Positions 26,105-36,013 of a stretch of DNA of 64,000 nt are shown here, piece after piece (the stretch's first letter is position 1; each line of letters opens with the position of its first letter). Below the pieces are notes generated by a model, which worked only from the letters and a program-made list of their open reading frames with translations, ran no database searches and was not told where the DNA came from. The stretch spans positions 868,001-932,000 of the forward strand of contig NZ_WPCV01000004.1 in NCBI RefSeq assembly GCF_018035235.1, read 5' to 3'. The DNA comes from Citrobacter sp. On2M (GTDB taxonomy: Bacteria; Pseudomonadota; Gammaproteobacteria; Enterobacterales; Enterobacteriaceae). Made by a program: the position numbers and the translations under genes.

Positions 26105-28120
26105 TCAACTACTTAGTGTACCCGGCGGCGGCGCTTGTTCGAGTTGCGAAAGCGAACAGTGTAGCCGCCAGACAAGCGCAGACAGTTCCTGCGCGGCAGG
26201 TTGATGATGGTGGGCAAGCGTATCGCAGATGCGCTGTAACTGATTTAGCGTGGCATTCAGCGGTCGTTGCTGGACGCCACGTTCACTCATCACGTCACGG
26301 AGCAGTAAGATACATACGTCCCTGACGCGAGCGAGTGGATCTGAACGCGCCTCCCATGTGCGAAGCTGCCACACCACGTGTGAGCAGTTCAACAAAACTA
26401 CTCCCCAACGCAATAACCAGCGTCTCGCCAGCGCGTCCTGACTGTTGCTAAGCTGGCTGACGTGGTGATAGGTCAGCGACTCAAATTCGTTTTCACTGAG
26501 TGAGGGACGTCGACTCAGCTGATCGACAAAATACCTACGCAGGGCACGAATATGACGCCGACTTTTCCGCGCATCTGAACCTGGACGCAGAATAGCGAAG
26601 GCCAGCCAGGACAGCGCCACGCCGATGATTTTCGCCATATTGTCATTCAGGAAATCAGCGAAATCATAAACCGGCGGATTGGTTACCGCGATAAACGATC
26701 CCATAAACACGATCAGCTGTCCCCACAGGCCCGCCAGTGCAGGCATTTGTAGCTTCAGGAGTTGCATGGTGGCGAGAAGCGGGAAGAGAAAAAGAATGAA
26801 TTGCCAGAGATCGGAAATTTGCACCATCAGGCCAAACTTAACCACGAAGCTAAACAGCGACAGCAGAACCAGCGTGCGCATCAGCAGCGAAAGTGACTTG
26901 AATGGTGTAGCGACGGTAGAATACAGAACGCTGCTGATGGCTGCGAGCGTGAGCGCGCCAGATCCTGATTCCCATTGTGCGCCAATGCTCCATGCGCCGA
27001 TAAGCATCAACGTGCAGAATGTACGCAACCCGCTCCAGATGGCTTCCGCATTATCAGTGTGGCGCGCAAGACCTGGCGTACGGTCAACATTAATCTGTTC
27101 CGCAGTGACCCCATTTTCAAGTAAATGCAGGTAATGGCTACTGCGCAGGTAAATTCGGCAAAAATAGCGTAACCGTTGCCAGAAAGCGACGTGTCGGTAG
27201 TCGCGCGCATCGGTTGGGCGAAGAGGGGCAATAATACGCGCAACGGTGTAGCTGTCGGTATTGGATTTGACCAGCGCGCTGAGCAACTGCTCGATGACCT
27301 CCCGGGTATTGACCGGGGGATTAGGCCAGTTCAGCAACATCCTGCGCAGACTGGAAATCACGCTGGTCATACGCAACTGCTGGTGCAACAGCGAATTGAG
27401 CAACGCATTTTGACGGCGAAAGCGGTAGTGGCTCCAGAACGCCTGTATACGCAGCAGGTTCATGGTCAGGATCTGCCCGATGACACTTTCATGAGCCGTA
27501 CGAATGGCGTCCGTTGTCTCCGGTTGCCAGAGTAAGCTGGCATGTTCCAGTAAACGAGAATGCATGTTTTTCAGCGCGGTAAGTAACGTGGTGCCATCGG
27601 AGGTGCTGGGCAGGATCATCATCATCATCCCACCGCACAGGATACCCACGATAACCTCGCACACGCGGGCCTGCGCGATATTCCACAACTGCGTAATCTC
27701 AATGGTATTAACCATGGGAAACGCAATGATTGCCGCGGTGTAGCCCGCCAATTGAAAGGCGTAAGCGACGTTATTGGTAAAATGGGCACAGGCCCAGGTA
27801 CAAAAACCAATCCACAGCGACATGCAGAGCAAAAACAACCACGGCTCATTGAGAGCATGTCCGGCAATAATTAAGGCGGCGGTGGCACCAAGCAAGCTAC
27901 CCGCAACGCGACCGAGGCTTTTACTGATAACCCCACCAACAGTAGGAAAGCTGACCACCGCCGCCGAGGTCATCGCCCAGTAGGGTTCATCCAGATTCAG
28001 GTAATAGGCGAACGTTAACGCCAGACACATCGCAATGGTGTTTCGCAGTGCATAGCGCCACTGCGCCGCCGTGGCTTTAAACCACGGCAAATTGCCAGGT
28101 GTCAGATGGGGCAGTTTCAT
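26105..28120 (-). CDS. ydhK: YdhK, FUSC-family inner-membrane efflux component
   Basis: A 671-residue FUSC/AaeB-type protein: two blocks of about five membrane helices each (about 25-160 and 370-500) separated by cytosolic helices. It would pump an unknown aromatic or similar compound together with the membrane-fusion protein YdhJ. Its ATG overlaps the ydhJ TGA by four bases (ATGA), so translation is probably coupled. It converges on sodC with no spacing at all. The operon resembles aaeXAB. Confidence 0.95.
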   Translation of the reverse strand: MKLPHLTPGNLPWFKATAAQWRYALRNTIAMCLALTFAYYLNLDEPYWAMTSAAVVSFPTVGGVISKSLGRVAGSLLGATAALIIAGHALNEPWLFLLCMSLWIGFCTWACAHFTNNVAYAFQLAGYTAAIIAFPMVNTIEITQLWNIAQARVCEVIVGILCGGMMMMILPSTSDGTTLLTALKNMHSRLLEHASLLWQPETTDAIRTAHESVIGQILTMNLLRIQAFWSHYRFRRQNALLNSLLHQQLRMTSVISSLRRMLLNWPNPPVNTREVIEQLLSALVKSNTDSYTVARIIAPLRPTDARDYRHVAFWQRLRYFCRIYLRSSHYLHLLENGVTAEQINVDRTPGLARHTDNAEAIWSGLRTFCTLMLIGAWSIGAQWESGSGALTLAAISSVLYSTVATPFKSLSLLMRTLVLLSLFSFVVKFGLMVQISDLWQFILFLFPLLATMQLLKLQMPALAGLWGQLIVFMGSFIAVTNPPVYDFADFLNDNMAKIIGVALSWLAFAILRPGSDARKSRRHIRALRRYFVDQLSRRPSLSENEFESLTYHHVSQLSNSQDALARRWLLRWGVVLLNCSHVVWQLRTWEARSDPLARVRDVCILLLRDVMSERGVQQRPLNATLNQLQRICDTLAHHHQPAAQELSALVWRLHCSLSQLEQAPPPGTLSS

Positions 28121-28980
28121 TTACGCTGACCGATAGACACGCTGCAGGTCGTACCTGAAACCAGCGTGATACCCTGCACTGGCTCGTCGAATTCGATGCG
28201 CACCGGAACACGTTGCGCCAGGCGCACCCACGGCACGTTAGGTTTAATATCGGGGATCAGGCCGGAGTCACTTTCCACACTTTGGTCGTAGATGGCACGA
28301 CCAATACTGGATACGTGACCCTGTAACTTTATATTGCCACTGTAGAGGGTGATCAGCGCAGGCGCACCTTCGCGAATATGGCGCAATTTGGTTTCTTCAA
28401 AATACCCCATTACATAAAAAGATTGACTGTCGACAAGGGCAAACAGGGGTTTACCGGTTGAGGCGTAGTCTCCGGTACGGATTGAAAGGTTGGTGACCCA
28501 GCCTGCCACGGGGGCTTTGACCACCGTTTGTGTCAGTTGCCACTGTGCCTGGCGCAGACTGGCCTCTGCTGCTTTAACGCTCGCCTGCATGGCTTTCACG
28601 TTGAGGTTGGCGGTATCCAGGTCTTCGGCAGAGATATAATTTTGCGATAAGTGACGGCGGCGGTTAGCCTCGTTATTGGCTTTTGCCAGATCGGACTGTG
28701 CTTTAGCCAACTGGGCTTGTGCATTCAGTTCAGCAATGTGAAATGGCGTCTTGTCGATAACAAACAGGACATCGCCTTCATTCACAAACTGGTTATCTTT
28801 TATGTTGAGTTCGCTGATACTGCCCGAAACCTGCGGCGTGATGCTGACCTGCTCAGCGCGCACTTTGCCGTCACGGGTCCAGGGCGATTGCATATAGTAA
28901 TTCCACATCCACCATCCTGCGAAAACTGCGATTGCAGCGACTATAATCGTGGAGAAGTATTTAACGGTTTTAAGCGACAT
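28117..28980 (-). CDS. ydhJ: YdhJ, HlyD-type membrane-fusion protein
   Basis: A 287-residue periplasmic adaptor: one N-terminal membrane anchor (about 8-27), biotinyl-lipoyl halves flanking an alpha hairpin ([20 protein letters not shown]), and beta-barrel domain with [15 protein letters not shown]. It pairs with YdhK for efflux, like AaeA with AaeB. I chose the ATG reading MSLKTVK, which matches E. coli; an upstream in-frame start would overlap ydhI. It starts two bases after the ydhI stop. Confidence 0.95.
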   Translation of the reverse strand: MSLKTVKYFSTIIVAAIAVFAGWWMWNYYMQSPWTRDGKVRAEQVSITPQVSGSISELNIKDNQFVNEGDVLFVIDKTPFHIAELNAQAQLAKAQSDLAKANNEANRRRHLSQNYISAEDLDTANLNVKAMQASVKAAEASLRQAQWQLTQTVVKAPVAGWVTNLSIRTGDYASTGKPLFALVDSQSFYVMGYFEETKLRHIREGAPALITLYSGNIKLQGHVSSIGRAIYDQSVESDSGLIPDIKPNVPWVRLAQRVPVRIEFDEPVQGITLVSGTTCSVSIGQRK

Positions 28981-28982
28981 AA

Positions 28983-29219
28983 TCACCACACAATCAGCAT
29001 GACAAAGGCCAGACATACGCATAGCGTAAAGAGGGACAGATCCATTAACAGGGGATGCCAGATTTCGCCGGAATAAATCCAGTCGCGAAGCAGGCGATGA
29101 ACAACCAGCCAGAGAAGGAATCCTGCTACAAATGCCTTGAAAACAGGCGGGAAGTAGACAGATGCGCCGATCATTAAATCTTGTAGGGGCAATCCTGTTG
29201 CATTAAACATAAACTTCAC
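28983..29219 (-). CDS. ydhI: YdhI, DUF1656 small membrane protein
   Basis: A 78-residue protein with two membrane helices, of the DUF1656/AaeX family that accompanies AaeA/AaeB-type efflux pumps. [10 protein letters not shown] near the N-terminus and PLLMDLSLF are the family signatures. The start is GTG (reading MKFMFN), with AAGGA nine bases upstream; this matches E. coli. It leads the ydhIJK operon, divergent from slyA. Confidence 0.93.
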   Translation of the reverse strand: MKFMFNATGLPLQDLMIGASVYFPPVFKAFVAGFLLWLVVHRLLRDWIYSGEIWHPLLMDLSLFTLCVCLAFVMLIVW

Positions 29220-29389
29220 GGGCAAAATCCTTGGCGGAAGAGAGCATCGCTATAGGTTTAGCAAAAAAGAGACAACGAGTCTCTGTAACGCATAATGTCT
29301 GAAAAAATGTCTGCCGGTAAGCAAATTTGGCAATACATTTGTTTTGGCAATACAAATGCTGCACACTATTCTAAAATCAGCACAATAAC

Positions 29390-29401
29390 TTAGCAAGCTA
29401 A
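29390..29401. promoter_or_regulatory. SlyA binding site at the slyA promoter
   Basis: TTAGCAAGCTAA is the exact published SlyA consensus palindrome, 16 bases before the slyA start, fitting autoregulation and possibly control of ydhIJK. Confidence 0.85.
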
Positions 29402-29417
29402 TTATAAGGAGATGAAA

Positions 29418-29852
29418 TTGGAATCGCCATTAGGTTCTGATCTGGCACGGTTGGTGCGCATTTGGCGTGCTCTGATTGACCATCGCCTGAAACCTCTGGA
29501 GTTGACGCAGACCCATTGGGTTACGCTGCACAACATTCATCAATTGCCGCCCGATCAATCGCAGATTCAGTTGGCGAAAGCGATTGGCATCGAACAGCCT
29601 TCGCTGGTACGTACGCTTGACCAACTGGAAGAAAAGGGACTCATTTCACGCCAGACTTGCGCCAGCGATCGCCGGGCAAAGAGAATTAGACTGACAGAAA
29701 AAGCAGAGCCGCTGATCGCGGATATGGAAGCGGTTATCAACAAAACACGTGGAGAAATTTTGGAAGGGATTTCAGCTGAGGAAATTGATCTGCTGATTAA
29801 ACTGGTCGCCAGACTGGAACATAATATTATTGAGCTACAGTCACAAGGCTGA
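29418..29852 (+). CDS. slyA: SlyA, MarR-family transcriptional regulator
   Basis: A 144-residue winged-helix dimeric regulator that counters H-NS silencing and controls virulence, envelope and stress genes. [12 protein letters not shown] and [15 protein letters not shown] mark the DNA-binding region, and DRRAKRI the wing. The start is TTG: an AAGGAG site abuts an ATG six bases upstream with no spacing but is correctly placed for the TTG, as known for Salmonella slyA. Only scattered changes from E. coli/Salmonella SlyA are seen. A consensus SlyA site lies in its own promoter. Confidence 0.96.
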   Translation: MESPLGSDLARLVRIWRALIDHRLKPLELTQTHWVTLHNIHQLPPDQSQIQLAKAIGIEQPSLVRTLDQLEEKGLISRQTCASDRRAKRIRLTEKAEPLIADMEAVINKTRGEILEGISAEEIDLLIKLVARLEHNIIELQSQG

Positions 29853-29864
29853 TACAGAAGATAG

Positions 29865-29889
29865 CGTGTGGCCAGAGTCTGACCACACG
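29865..29889. terminator. hairpin between slyA and slyB
   Basis: CGTGTGG and CCACACG pair across the gap between the converging genes; flanking bases extend the stem. Little T-run is present on either side. Confidence 0.55.
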
Positions 29890-29898
29890 TAAATTCGA

Positions 29899-30366
29899 TT
29901 AGCGTGGAGACACGGTAACCTGGCTGCCGTTGTTTGCCATAACAACGCGTTGACCGGCTGAAAACTTGGTCGCACCCTGTTTCTGAACCACCATAATGGT
30001 ATTACCGTCGTCCTTACGGATTTCCAGTTCCACACCCTGGGTTTTATTCATCGCACCTTGTACGCTTTGACCCGCTACGCCGCCGGCAACGGCGCCTGCA
30101 GCCGTCGCTAATGAACGACCCGTACCGCCGCCAACGGTGTTACCGAGGAACCCGCCGAGTACCGCACCGCCAATAGCGCCAATCACGTTTGCGTCATCAC
30201 CACCCTGGATTTGCACCGGACGAACATGAACAATCGTACCGTAGGTCACGTTCTGAACTTGTTTCGCTTCGGATGCGGTATATACGTCGCCCGAAAGGCT
30301 ATCATTGTTAACGCAGCCCGCTAAAGATACGCCCATTAATGAAACAATCAGCACACGTTTAATCAT
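29899..30366 (-). CDS. slyB: SlyB outer-membrane lipoprotein
   Basis: A 155-residue lipoprotein. The signal peptide ends in the lipobox LAGC (Cys18). A glycine-zipper segment (GAIGGAVLGGFLGNTVGGG, about 63-81) and a second GAVAGGVAGQ follow. SlyB belongs to the 17 kDa antigen/PCP family, is a PhoPQ regulon member in enterics, and supports outer-membrane integrity. A good AAGGAG site precedes the ATG. A TATAAT-like -10 (30418-30423) and two inverted repeats lie upstream. Confidence 0.96.
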   Translation of the reverse strand: MIKRVLIVSLMGVSLAGCVNNDSLSGDVYTASEAKQVQNVTYGTIVHVRPVQIQGGDDANVIGAIGGAVLGGFLGNTVGGGTGRSLATAAGAVAGGVAGQSVQGAMNKTQGVELEIRKDDGNTIMVVQKQGATKFSAGQRVVMANNGSQVTVSPR

Positions 30367-30433
30367 TTACAAATCTCCTTTGTCGCCACGAAATGCTCAA
30401 TAAGCACCCTTCATGACTAAATTATATGGCATT

Positions 30434-30451
30434 TGTGAACCCAAGTTCACA
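30434..30451. promoter_or_regulatory. inverted repeat upstream of slyB
   Basis: TGTGAAC and GTTCACA are separated by CCAA, about 10 bases upstream of a TATAAT-like -10 on the minus strand. It could be an activator site near -35; I could not match it cleanly to a PhoP box. Confidence 0.4.
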
Positions 30452-30640
30452 TGTTCTACTGGAACAATATGAAAATCTTAACTGAAATCGGATATACCGA
30501 GTATAAACGAATCATTCATATAATTGATGTAATAAAGCATCCATTGTAATGATTAGCCATCAAAAATCATTAAGGAAGCATGGCATTACTCGGCACTTTA
30601 TGGTTGAGTGTCAAGGCTAATTTGCTTAAAAGGATGACAT

Positions 30641-31762
30641 ATGAAATCGGGCCGTTTTATCGGTGTAATGTCTGGAACCAGCCTTGATGGCGTCGATGTT
30701 GTGCTGGCGACAATAGATGAAACGATGGTTGCGCAACAGGCGAGTCTGAGCTGGCCTATTCCTGGTCATGTAAAACAAGCGATTCTGGATATCTGTCAGG
30801 GTCAGCAGCTTACGCTTTCTCAGTTTGGGCAACTGGATGCACAGCTCGGTTATCTGTTTGCTGAGGCGGTGAATGCCCTGCTGGCGCAGGAAAAGATGAA
30901 ACCGCAGGACATTGTTGCGATCGGTTGTCATGGGCAAACCGTGTGGCATGAACCGACAGGCCCCGCGCCGCACACGCTGCAAATTGGCGACAATAATCAG
31001 ATTGTGGCACGCACAGGGATAACCGTAGTAGGCGATTTTCGCCGCCGCGATATCGCCCTCGGCGGGCAGGGGGCACCGTTGGTTCCGGCTTTTCATCAGG
31101 CGCTGCTGGCTCATCCAACGGAGCGGCGGATGGTGCTAAACATCGGCGGAATTGCCAATTTGTCTCTGCTTATTCCCCAGCAACCCGTTCGCGGCTACGA
31201 TACCGGACCTGGCAATATGCTGATGGATGCCTGGATCTGGAGGCAATGTGGTCAACCCTACGACAAAGATGCGCAGTGGGCCAGTTCAGGAACGGTGATC
31301 CTGCCTTTACTGCAAAATATGCTTAGCGATCCTTATTTTTCTGCGCCTTCACCCAAAAGCACCGGTCGTGAGTATTTCAATTATGGCTGGATAGAACGTC
31401 ATCTGTCGCAGTTCCCGGGTATAAGTCCGCGGGATGTACAGGCGACGCTTGCCGAACTGACCGCGGTGACTATTTCAGAGCAGGTCTTGCTCAGCGGCGG
31501 CTGTGAACGACTCATGGTCTGCGGAGGAGGAAGCCGTAATCCGCTGTTGATGATGCGTCTGGCGGCATTATTGCCGGGTACAGAGGTCACCTCAACCGAT
31601 GAAGCCGGGATTAGCGGCGACGATATGGAAGCGTTAGCCTTTGCCTGGCTGGCGTGGCGAACGCTGGCAGGGTTACCGGGAAATCTGCCTTCAGTCACCG
31701 GCGCATCAGAGCCGAGCGTTTTAGGGGCGATTTATCCAGCTAACCCTCGAACTCAGAGTTAA
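30641..31762 (+). CDS. anmK: anhydro-N-acetylmuramic acid kinase
   Basis: A 373-residue sugar kinase of the ASKHA fold that phosphorylates and opens 1,6-anhydro-MurNAc recovered from cell-wall turnover, giving MurNAc-6-phosphate. [14 protein letters not shown] close to the N-terminus, [18 protein letters not shown], and [12 protein letters not shown] are family motifs. The length is about four residues more than E. coli because of the C-terminus. An AAGGATGA ribosome site precedes the ATG. mliC follows downstream. Confidence 0.97.
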   Translation: MKSGRFIGVMSGTSLDGVDVVLATIDETMVAQQASLSWPIPGHVKQAILDICQGQQLTLSQFGQLDAQLGYLFAEAVNALLAQEKMKPQDIVAIGCHGQTVWHEPTGPAPHTLQIGDNNQIVARTGITVVGDFRRRDIALGGQGAPLVPAFHQALLAHPTERRMVLNIGGIANLSLLIPQQPVRGYDTGPGNMLMDAWIWRQCGQPYDKDAQWASSGTVILPLLQNMLSDPYFSAPSPKSTGREYFNYGWIERHLSQFPGISPRDVQATLAELTAVTISEQVLLSGGCERLMVCGGGSRNPLLMMRLAALLPGTEVTSTDEAGISGDDMEALAFAWLAWRTLAGLPGNLPSVTGASEPSVLGAIYPANPRTQS

Positions 31763-31806
31763 CTGAAATTATTCAGCGCCATATGCCGGTAAACTAGGAA
31801 TATTAG

Positions 31807-31826
31807 GGAGGGTGCCATTACCCTCC
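31807..31826 (+). other. hairpin between anmK and mliC
   Basis: GGAGGGT and ACCCTCC pair around a six-base loop, 24 bases upstream of mliC. There is no T-run; it could be an mRNA-processing or pausing structure. Confidence 0.4.
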
Positions 31827-31849
31827 AGGACCAGGAAAGTCTTCAGGAT

Positions 31850-32179
31850 ATGGCTATGAAAAAACTGTTGTTAGTGTGTCTGCCGGTACTGCTTAGCGGG
31901 TGTAGTGTGTACAACCAATTTGTCGAACGTATGCAAACGGATACGCTGGAATATCGTTGTGACGAAAAACCGCTTACCGTGAAGTTGAACAATACCCGTC
32001 AGATGGCAAGCTTTGTATATGATAATCAGCTATTGAACCTCAAACAGGGCGTGTCGGCATCAGGTTCGCGCTATACCGATGGTATCTACGTCTTCTGGTC
32101 TAAAGGCAACGAGGCAACGGTCTATAAACGAGACAGAATTGTGCTAAATAACTGTCAGTTACAGAACCCGAAGCGTTGA
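31850..32179 (+). CDS. mliC: MliC, membrane-bound lysozyme inhibitor (C-type)
   Basis: A 109-residue lipoprotein; signal peptide with lipobox LLSGC (Cys18). The mature part ([20 protein letters not shown]-like [21 protein letters not shown] in pieces) is the MliC/PliC barrel with the conserved serine and lysine that block the lysozyme active site. It protects the periplasm from c-type lysozyme. A second in-frame ATG six bases on has better spacing to AGGA, so the true start could give 107 residues. Confidence 0.95.
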   Translation: MAMKKLLLVCLPVLLSGCSVYNQFVERMQTDTLEYRCDEKPLTVKLNNTRQMASFVYDNQLLNLKQGVSASGSRYTDGIYVFWSKGNEATVYKRDRIVLNNCQLQNPKR

Positions 32180-32237
32180 GATTTTCACCTGGGCGGCGCA
32201 CAATAGCGTCACCCACTGACAATCCGTAGCCAACATC

Positions 32238-32894
32238 ATGTCTGATAACGACGAATTGCAGCAAATAGCGCATCTGCGCCGTGAATACACGAAAGGCGGT
32301 CTTCGCCGCCGCGATCTTCCCGCCGACCCCCTTGCACTGTTTGAGCGCTGGCTGGGGCAAGCCTGTGATGCCAAACTCGCCGATCCCACCGCGATGGTCG
32401 TTGCGACCGTCGATGAAAATGGTCAGCCGTATCAGCGTATCGTGTTGCTCAAACATTATGATGATAAAGGGCTGGTGTTCTATACCAACCTCGGTAGCCG
32501 TAAGGCGCATCAGATCGAGAAAAACCCACGCATTAGCCTCTTGTTCCCCTGGCACACGCTGGAACGGCAGGTGATGGTTATCGGTAAGGCTGAGCGTCTT
32601 TCCACACTTGAAGTGGTCAAATATTTCCACAGTCGCCCACGCGACAGCCAGATTGGCGCCTGGGTATCTAAACAATCCAGTCGGATCTCCGCTCGCGGTA
32701 TTCTCGAAAGCAAATTCCTCGAACTGAAACAGAAGTTTCAGCAAGGGGAAGTGCCTCTGCCCAGTTTCTGGGGCGGCTTTCGTGTGAGTATTGAACAAAT
32801 GGAGTTCTGGCAGGGTGGTGAAAACCGCTTACACGATCGTTTTTTATACCAACGCGAAGATAACGCGTGGAAAATTGATCGCCTGGCTCCCTAA
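32238..32894 (+). CDS. pdxH: pyridoxamine/pyridoxine 5'-phosphate oxidase
   Basis: A 218-residue FMN enzyme that makes pyridoxal 5'-phosphate from the pyridoxine or pyridoxamine phosphate. [27 protein letters not shown] in pieces, SRKAHQI, and the C-terminal RLHDRF and W.I.RLAP motifs are the family's FMN/PLP sites. Same length and near-identical sequence to E. coli PdxH. pdxY, which also serves B6 salvage, lies just past tyrS. Confidence 0.98.
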   Translation: MSDNDELQQIAHLRREYTKGGLRRRDLPADPLALFERWLGQACDAKLADPTAMVVATVDENGQPYQRIVLLKHYDDKGLVFYTNLGSRKAHQIEKNPRISLLFPWHTLERQVMVIGKAERLSTLEVVKYFHSRPRDSQIGAWVSKQSSRISARGILESKFLELKQKFQQGEVPLPSFWGGFRVSIEQMEFWQGGENRLHDRFLYQREDNAWKIDRLAP

Positions 32895-33020
32895 AGATGC
32901 AAATTTCTTGTTTTAAGCGCTGGTGCTGAACAATCCGGCGCTTTATTCTATGTTTCTTTCGCATCAGGCGAAAAGTCGTGTACCGGCAAAGGTGCAGTCG
33001 TTTTATACATGGAGATTTTG

Positions 33021-34295
33021 ATGGCAAGCAGTAACTTGATTAAACAATTGCAAGAGCGGGGGCTGGTGGCCCAGGTGACGGACGAGGAAGCGTTAGCAGA
33101 GCGACTGGCGCAAGGCCCGATCGCGCTCTATTGCGGCTTCGATCCTACCGCTGACAGCTTGCATTTGGGGCATCTGGTTCCATTGTTATGCCTGAAACGC
33201 TTCCAGCAGGCAGGCCATAAACCTGTCGCACTGGTAGGTGGCGCAACCGGTCTGATTGGTGACCCGAGCTTTAAAGCCGCCGAGCGTAAACTGAATACCG
33301 AAGACACCGTGCAGGAGTGGGTGGACAAAATCCGCAAACAGGTTGCGCCGTTCCTCGATTTCGACTGTGGCGACAACTCGGCGATTGCTGCGAATAACTA
33401 CGACTGGTTTGGCGGTATGAACGTACTGACCTTCCTGCGTGATATCGGCAAACACTTCTCTGTTAACCAGATGATCAACAAAGAAGCGGTGAAGCAGCGT
33501 CTGAACCGCGACGATCAAGGGATCTCCTTTACCGAGTTTTCTTACAACCTGCTGCAGGGTTATGACTTTGCCTGTCTGAATAAACTGCACGGCGTGGCGC
33601 TGCAGATTGGTGGTTCAGACCAGTGGGGTAACATTACTTCAGGTATCGATTTGACCCGTCGTCTGCATCAGAATCAGGTATTTGGTCTGACCGTTCCGCT
33701 GATCACTAAAGCTGACGGCACCAAATTCGGTAAGACTGAAGGCGGCGCTGTGTGGCTGGATCCGAAGAAAACCAGCCCTTATAAATTCTACCAGTTCTGG
33801 ATCAACACCGCCGATGCGGACGTTTATCGCTTCCTGAAATTCTTCACTTTCATGGACATTGAAGAGATCAATGCGCTGGAAGAAGAAGATAAAAACAGCG
33901 GTAAAGCACCGCGTGCCCAGTATGTACTGGCCGAACAGGTCACGCGTCTGGTTCACGGTGAAGAAGGTCTGGTTGCGGCAAAACGCATTACCGAAAGTTT
34001 GTTCAACGGTAATTTGAGCGATTTGAGCGAAGCTGATTTCGAACAGCTGGCGCAGGATGGTGTGCCGATGATCGAAATGGATAAGGGTGCCGATCTGATG
34101 CAGGCGCTGGTGGACTCCGAACTGCAGCCTTCTCGCGGTCAGGCACGTAAGACCATCGCGTCAAACGCGGTGACCATCAACGGTGAGAAGCAATCTGATC
34201 CGGAATATTTCTTCCAGGAGAGTGATATCCTGTTCGGGCGCTACACCTTACTGCGCCGTGGTAAGAAGAATTATTGTCTGATTTGCTGGAAGTAA
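33021..34295 (+). CDS. tyrS: tyrosyl-tRNA synthetase
   Basis: A 424-residue class I aminoacyl-tRNA synthetase. The HIGH signature is HLGH (48-51) and the KMSKS signature is KFGKT (near 235). [10 protein letters not shown] binds ATP/tyrosine, and a C-terminal S4 domain ([14 protein letters not shown]) contacts the tRNA long variable arm. The start is the ATG with GGAGA upstream, equal to the E. coli start. A terminator-like hairpin separates it from pdxY. Confidence 0.99.
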   Translation: MASSNLIKQLQERGLVAQVTDEEALAERLAQGPIALYCGFDPTADSLHLGHLVPLLCLKRFQQAGHKPVALVGGATGLIGDPSFKAAERKLNTEDTVQEWVDKIRKQVAPFLDFDCGDNSAIAANNYDWFGGMNVLTFLRDIGKHFSVNQMINKEAVKQRLNRDDQGISFTEFSYNLLQGYDFACLNKLHGVALQIGGSDQWGNITSGIDLTRRLHQNQVFGLTVPLITKADGTKFGKTEGGAVWLDPKKTSPYKFYQFWINTADADVYRFLKFFTFMDIEEINALEEEDKNSGKAPRAQYVLAEQVTRLVHGEEGLVAAKRITESLFNGNLSDLSEADFEQLAQDGVPMIEMDKGADLMQALVDSELQPSRGQARKTIASNAVTINGEKQSDPEYFFQESDILFGRYTLLRRGKKNYCLICWK

Positions 34296-34307
34296 GATTT
34301 AGTTAGC

Positions 34308-34340
34308 AGGGGCGTGGGAAACTTCGCCCCTTTATTTTTT
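34308..34340 (+). terminator. terminator/attenuator between tyrS and pdxY
   Basis: AGGGGCG and CGCCCCT pair around a ten-base loop, followed by TTATTTTTT. It would end part of tyrS transcription before pdxY, as in E. coli where pdxY gets read-through. Confidence 0.85.
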
Positions 34341-34359
34341 CAGGGTTGTGGTAAGCAAA

Positions 34360-35220
34360 ATGAAGAATATCCTCGCCATCCAGTCCCACGTTGTTTTTGG
34401 TCATGCGGGCAATAGTGCAGCAGAGTTTCCAATGCGTCGTCTTGGCGCAAATGTCTGGCCGCTGAATACCGTTCAGTTTTCTAACCATACACAATACGGT
34501 AAATGGACCGGTTGCGTTATGCCGCCGAGCCACCTGACCGAAATCGTTCAGGGTATTGCCGATATTGATAAACTTCAAACCTGTGACGCAGTCCTGAGCG
34601 GTTATCTTGGTTCAGCAGAGCAGGGCGAGCATATTCTGGATATTGTACGCCAGGTGAAAGCGGCCAATCCGCAGGCGAAATACTTCTGCGACCCGGTGAT
34701 GGGGCATCCGGAGAAAGGGTGTATCGTTGCACCCGGCGTAGCCGAGTTTCACGTGCGCCATTCGTTGCCGGCCAGCGACATTATCGCCCCGAATCTGGTT
34801 GAACTCGAAATTTTGTGCGAACACGCGGTTAACAGCGTCAATGAGGCAGTGGCAGCCGCACGTGAGCTCATTGCGCAAGGACCGGCAATTGTGCTTGTGA
34901 AGCATCTGGCTCGTGCAGGTATTAGCTCAGATCGTTTCGAGATGTTGTTGGTCACAGCCGACCAGGCGTGGCACATCAGCCGACCGTTAGTTGATTTTGG
35001 CGCTCGTCAGCCCGTTGGCGTCGGTGATGTCACCAGTGGCTTGTTGCTGGTTAAACTGTTGCAGGGGGCGTCTTTACAGCAGGCGCTTGAGCATGTGACA
35101 GCGGCGGTGTATGAAGTGATGATCGCCACCAAAGAGATGCACGAGTATGAGTTGCAGGTGGTGGCCGCGCAGGATTCTATCGCCAGGCCTGAACATTACT
35201 TCAGCGCGACGCAGCTGTAA
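34360..35220 (+). CDS. pdxY: pyridoxal kinase PdxY
   Basis: A 286-residue ribokinase-fold enzyme that phosphorylates pyridoxal. [15 protein letters not shown] at the start, [11 protein letters not shown] in the middle, and [13 protein letters not shown] with the catalytic aspartate are visible. I chose the ATG reading MKNILAIQ; a GTG 12 bases upstream is possible but not E. coli-like. The ribosome site is weak (GGTAAG). It follows tyrS across a terminator hairpin and is followed by a REP pair. Confidence 0.96.
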   Translation: MKNILAIQSHVVFGHAGNSAAEFPMRRLGANVWPLNTVQFSNHTQYGKWTGCVMPPSHLTEIVQGIADIDKLQTCDAVLSGYLGSAEQGEHILDIVRQVKAANPQAKYFCDPVMGHPEKGCIVAPGVAEFHVRHSLPASDIIAPNLVELEILCEHAVNSVNEAVAAARELIAQGPAIVLVKHLARAGISSDRFEMLLVTADQAWHISRPLVDFGARQPVGVGDVTSGLLLVKLLQGASLQQALEHVTAAVYEVMIATKEMHEYELQVVAAQDSIARPEHYFSATQL

Positions 35221-35223
35221 TCA

Positions 35224-35297
35224 ATGCCCGATGGCGCTCTCGCTTATCGGGCATTGGTTTGACTATAGGCCGGGTAAGCGCCAGCGCTACCCGGCAA
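35224..35297. repeat. REP/BIME element between pdxY and gstA
   Basis: Two imperfect palindromes of REP type face each other: GCCCGATGGCGCT...TTATCGGGC (35226-35252) and GCCGGGTAAGCG...CTACCCGGC (35269-35295). They lie between converging genes, the usual REP location. Confidence 0.8.
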
Positions 35298-35303
35298 CAG
35301 CAG

Positions 35304-35909
35304 TTAATTTAACCCTTCAGCTTTCAACGCCGCTGCAACCGCCGGGCGTTCAGCCATCCGCGCCATATACGCGTCTATATTGCTTAAACCGGCCATATTC
35401 AGCTTCACCGCATAGGCCCAGCGCAGCACGGTGAAAAGATAAGCGTCCGCAATGCTGAAGCGCGAGCCACAGATCCATGGGTTATCTTTCAGCGAGTCAT
35501 TCACATACTGCATTTTTTTCTCCAGCAGCGCGCGAACGGTTGGCTTGAAGTCCTCCGGCGTATCGGGACGGAAAAGTGGTGTAAAGCCTTTATGCAGCTC
35601 TGTCGCAATGTAGTTAAGCCATTCGATGGTTTTGTAACGGGAGAGGCTGCTTGTAGGGGCCAGGAGCTGACGGTCTGGCACGCTGTCTGCCAGGTATTGC
35701 ATGATGGCGACGCCTTCGGTCAGTAGCGTTCCGTCATCCAGCAGCAGCGCGGGGACTTGACCTTTTGGGTTTACCGCGAAAAAATCATCGCCGTTTTCCA
35801 GACGTTTCTTCATCAGATCAACACCATCCAGCGTGAAATCTTTACCGCTCTCACGAAGCGTGATGTGGGAAGCGAGAGAACAAGCGCCCGGTTTGTAGAA
35901 CAGTTTCAT
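35304..35909 (-). CDS. gstA: glutathione S-transferase GstA
   Basis: A 201-residue beta-class glutathione transferase. Its N-terminal thioredoxin-like domain includes [10 protein letters not shown], with the beta-class Cys10, and the C-terminal helical domain has [13 protein letters not shown]. It conjugates glutathione to electrophiles and has peroxidase activity. It matches E. coli GstA with changes mostly in the C-terminal third. It is downstream of dtpA on the same strand but separated from it by a strong terminator. Confidence 0.97.
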   Translation of the reverse strand: MKLFYKPGACSLASHITLRESGKDFTLDGVDLMKKRLENGDDFFAVNPKGQVPALLLDDGTLLTEGVAIMQYLADSVPDRQLLAPTSSLSRYKTIEWLNYIATELHKGFTPLFRPDTPEDFKPTVRALLEKKMQYVNDSLKDNPWICGSRFSIADAYLFTVLRWAYAVKLNMAGLSNIDAYMARMAERPAVAAALKAEGLN

Positions 35910-35960
35910 CGGTAACTCCTTTTGGCTGAGGTATACCGTATGGTAGTGCTACCTCAGGCA

Positions 35961-35990
35961 AAAAAAAAGCCGCTAACATCAGTTAGCGGC
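35961..35990 (-). terminator. dtpA terminator
   Basis: GCCGCTAAC and GTTAGCGGC form a perfect stem with a four-base loop; the minus strand continues with an eight-base or longer T-run (35961-35968). Confidence 0.92.
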
Positions 35991-36013
35991 CGGAAAGAAA
36001 GTTTCCCTGAGAA

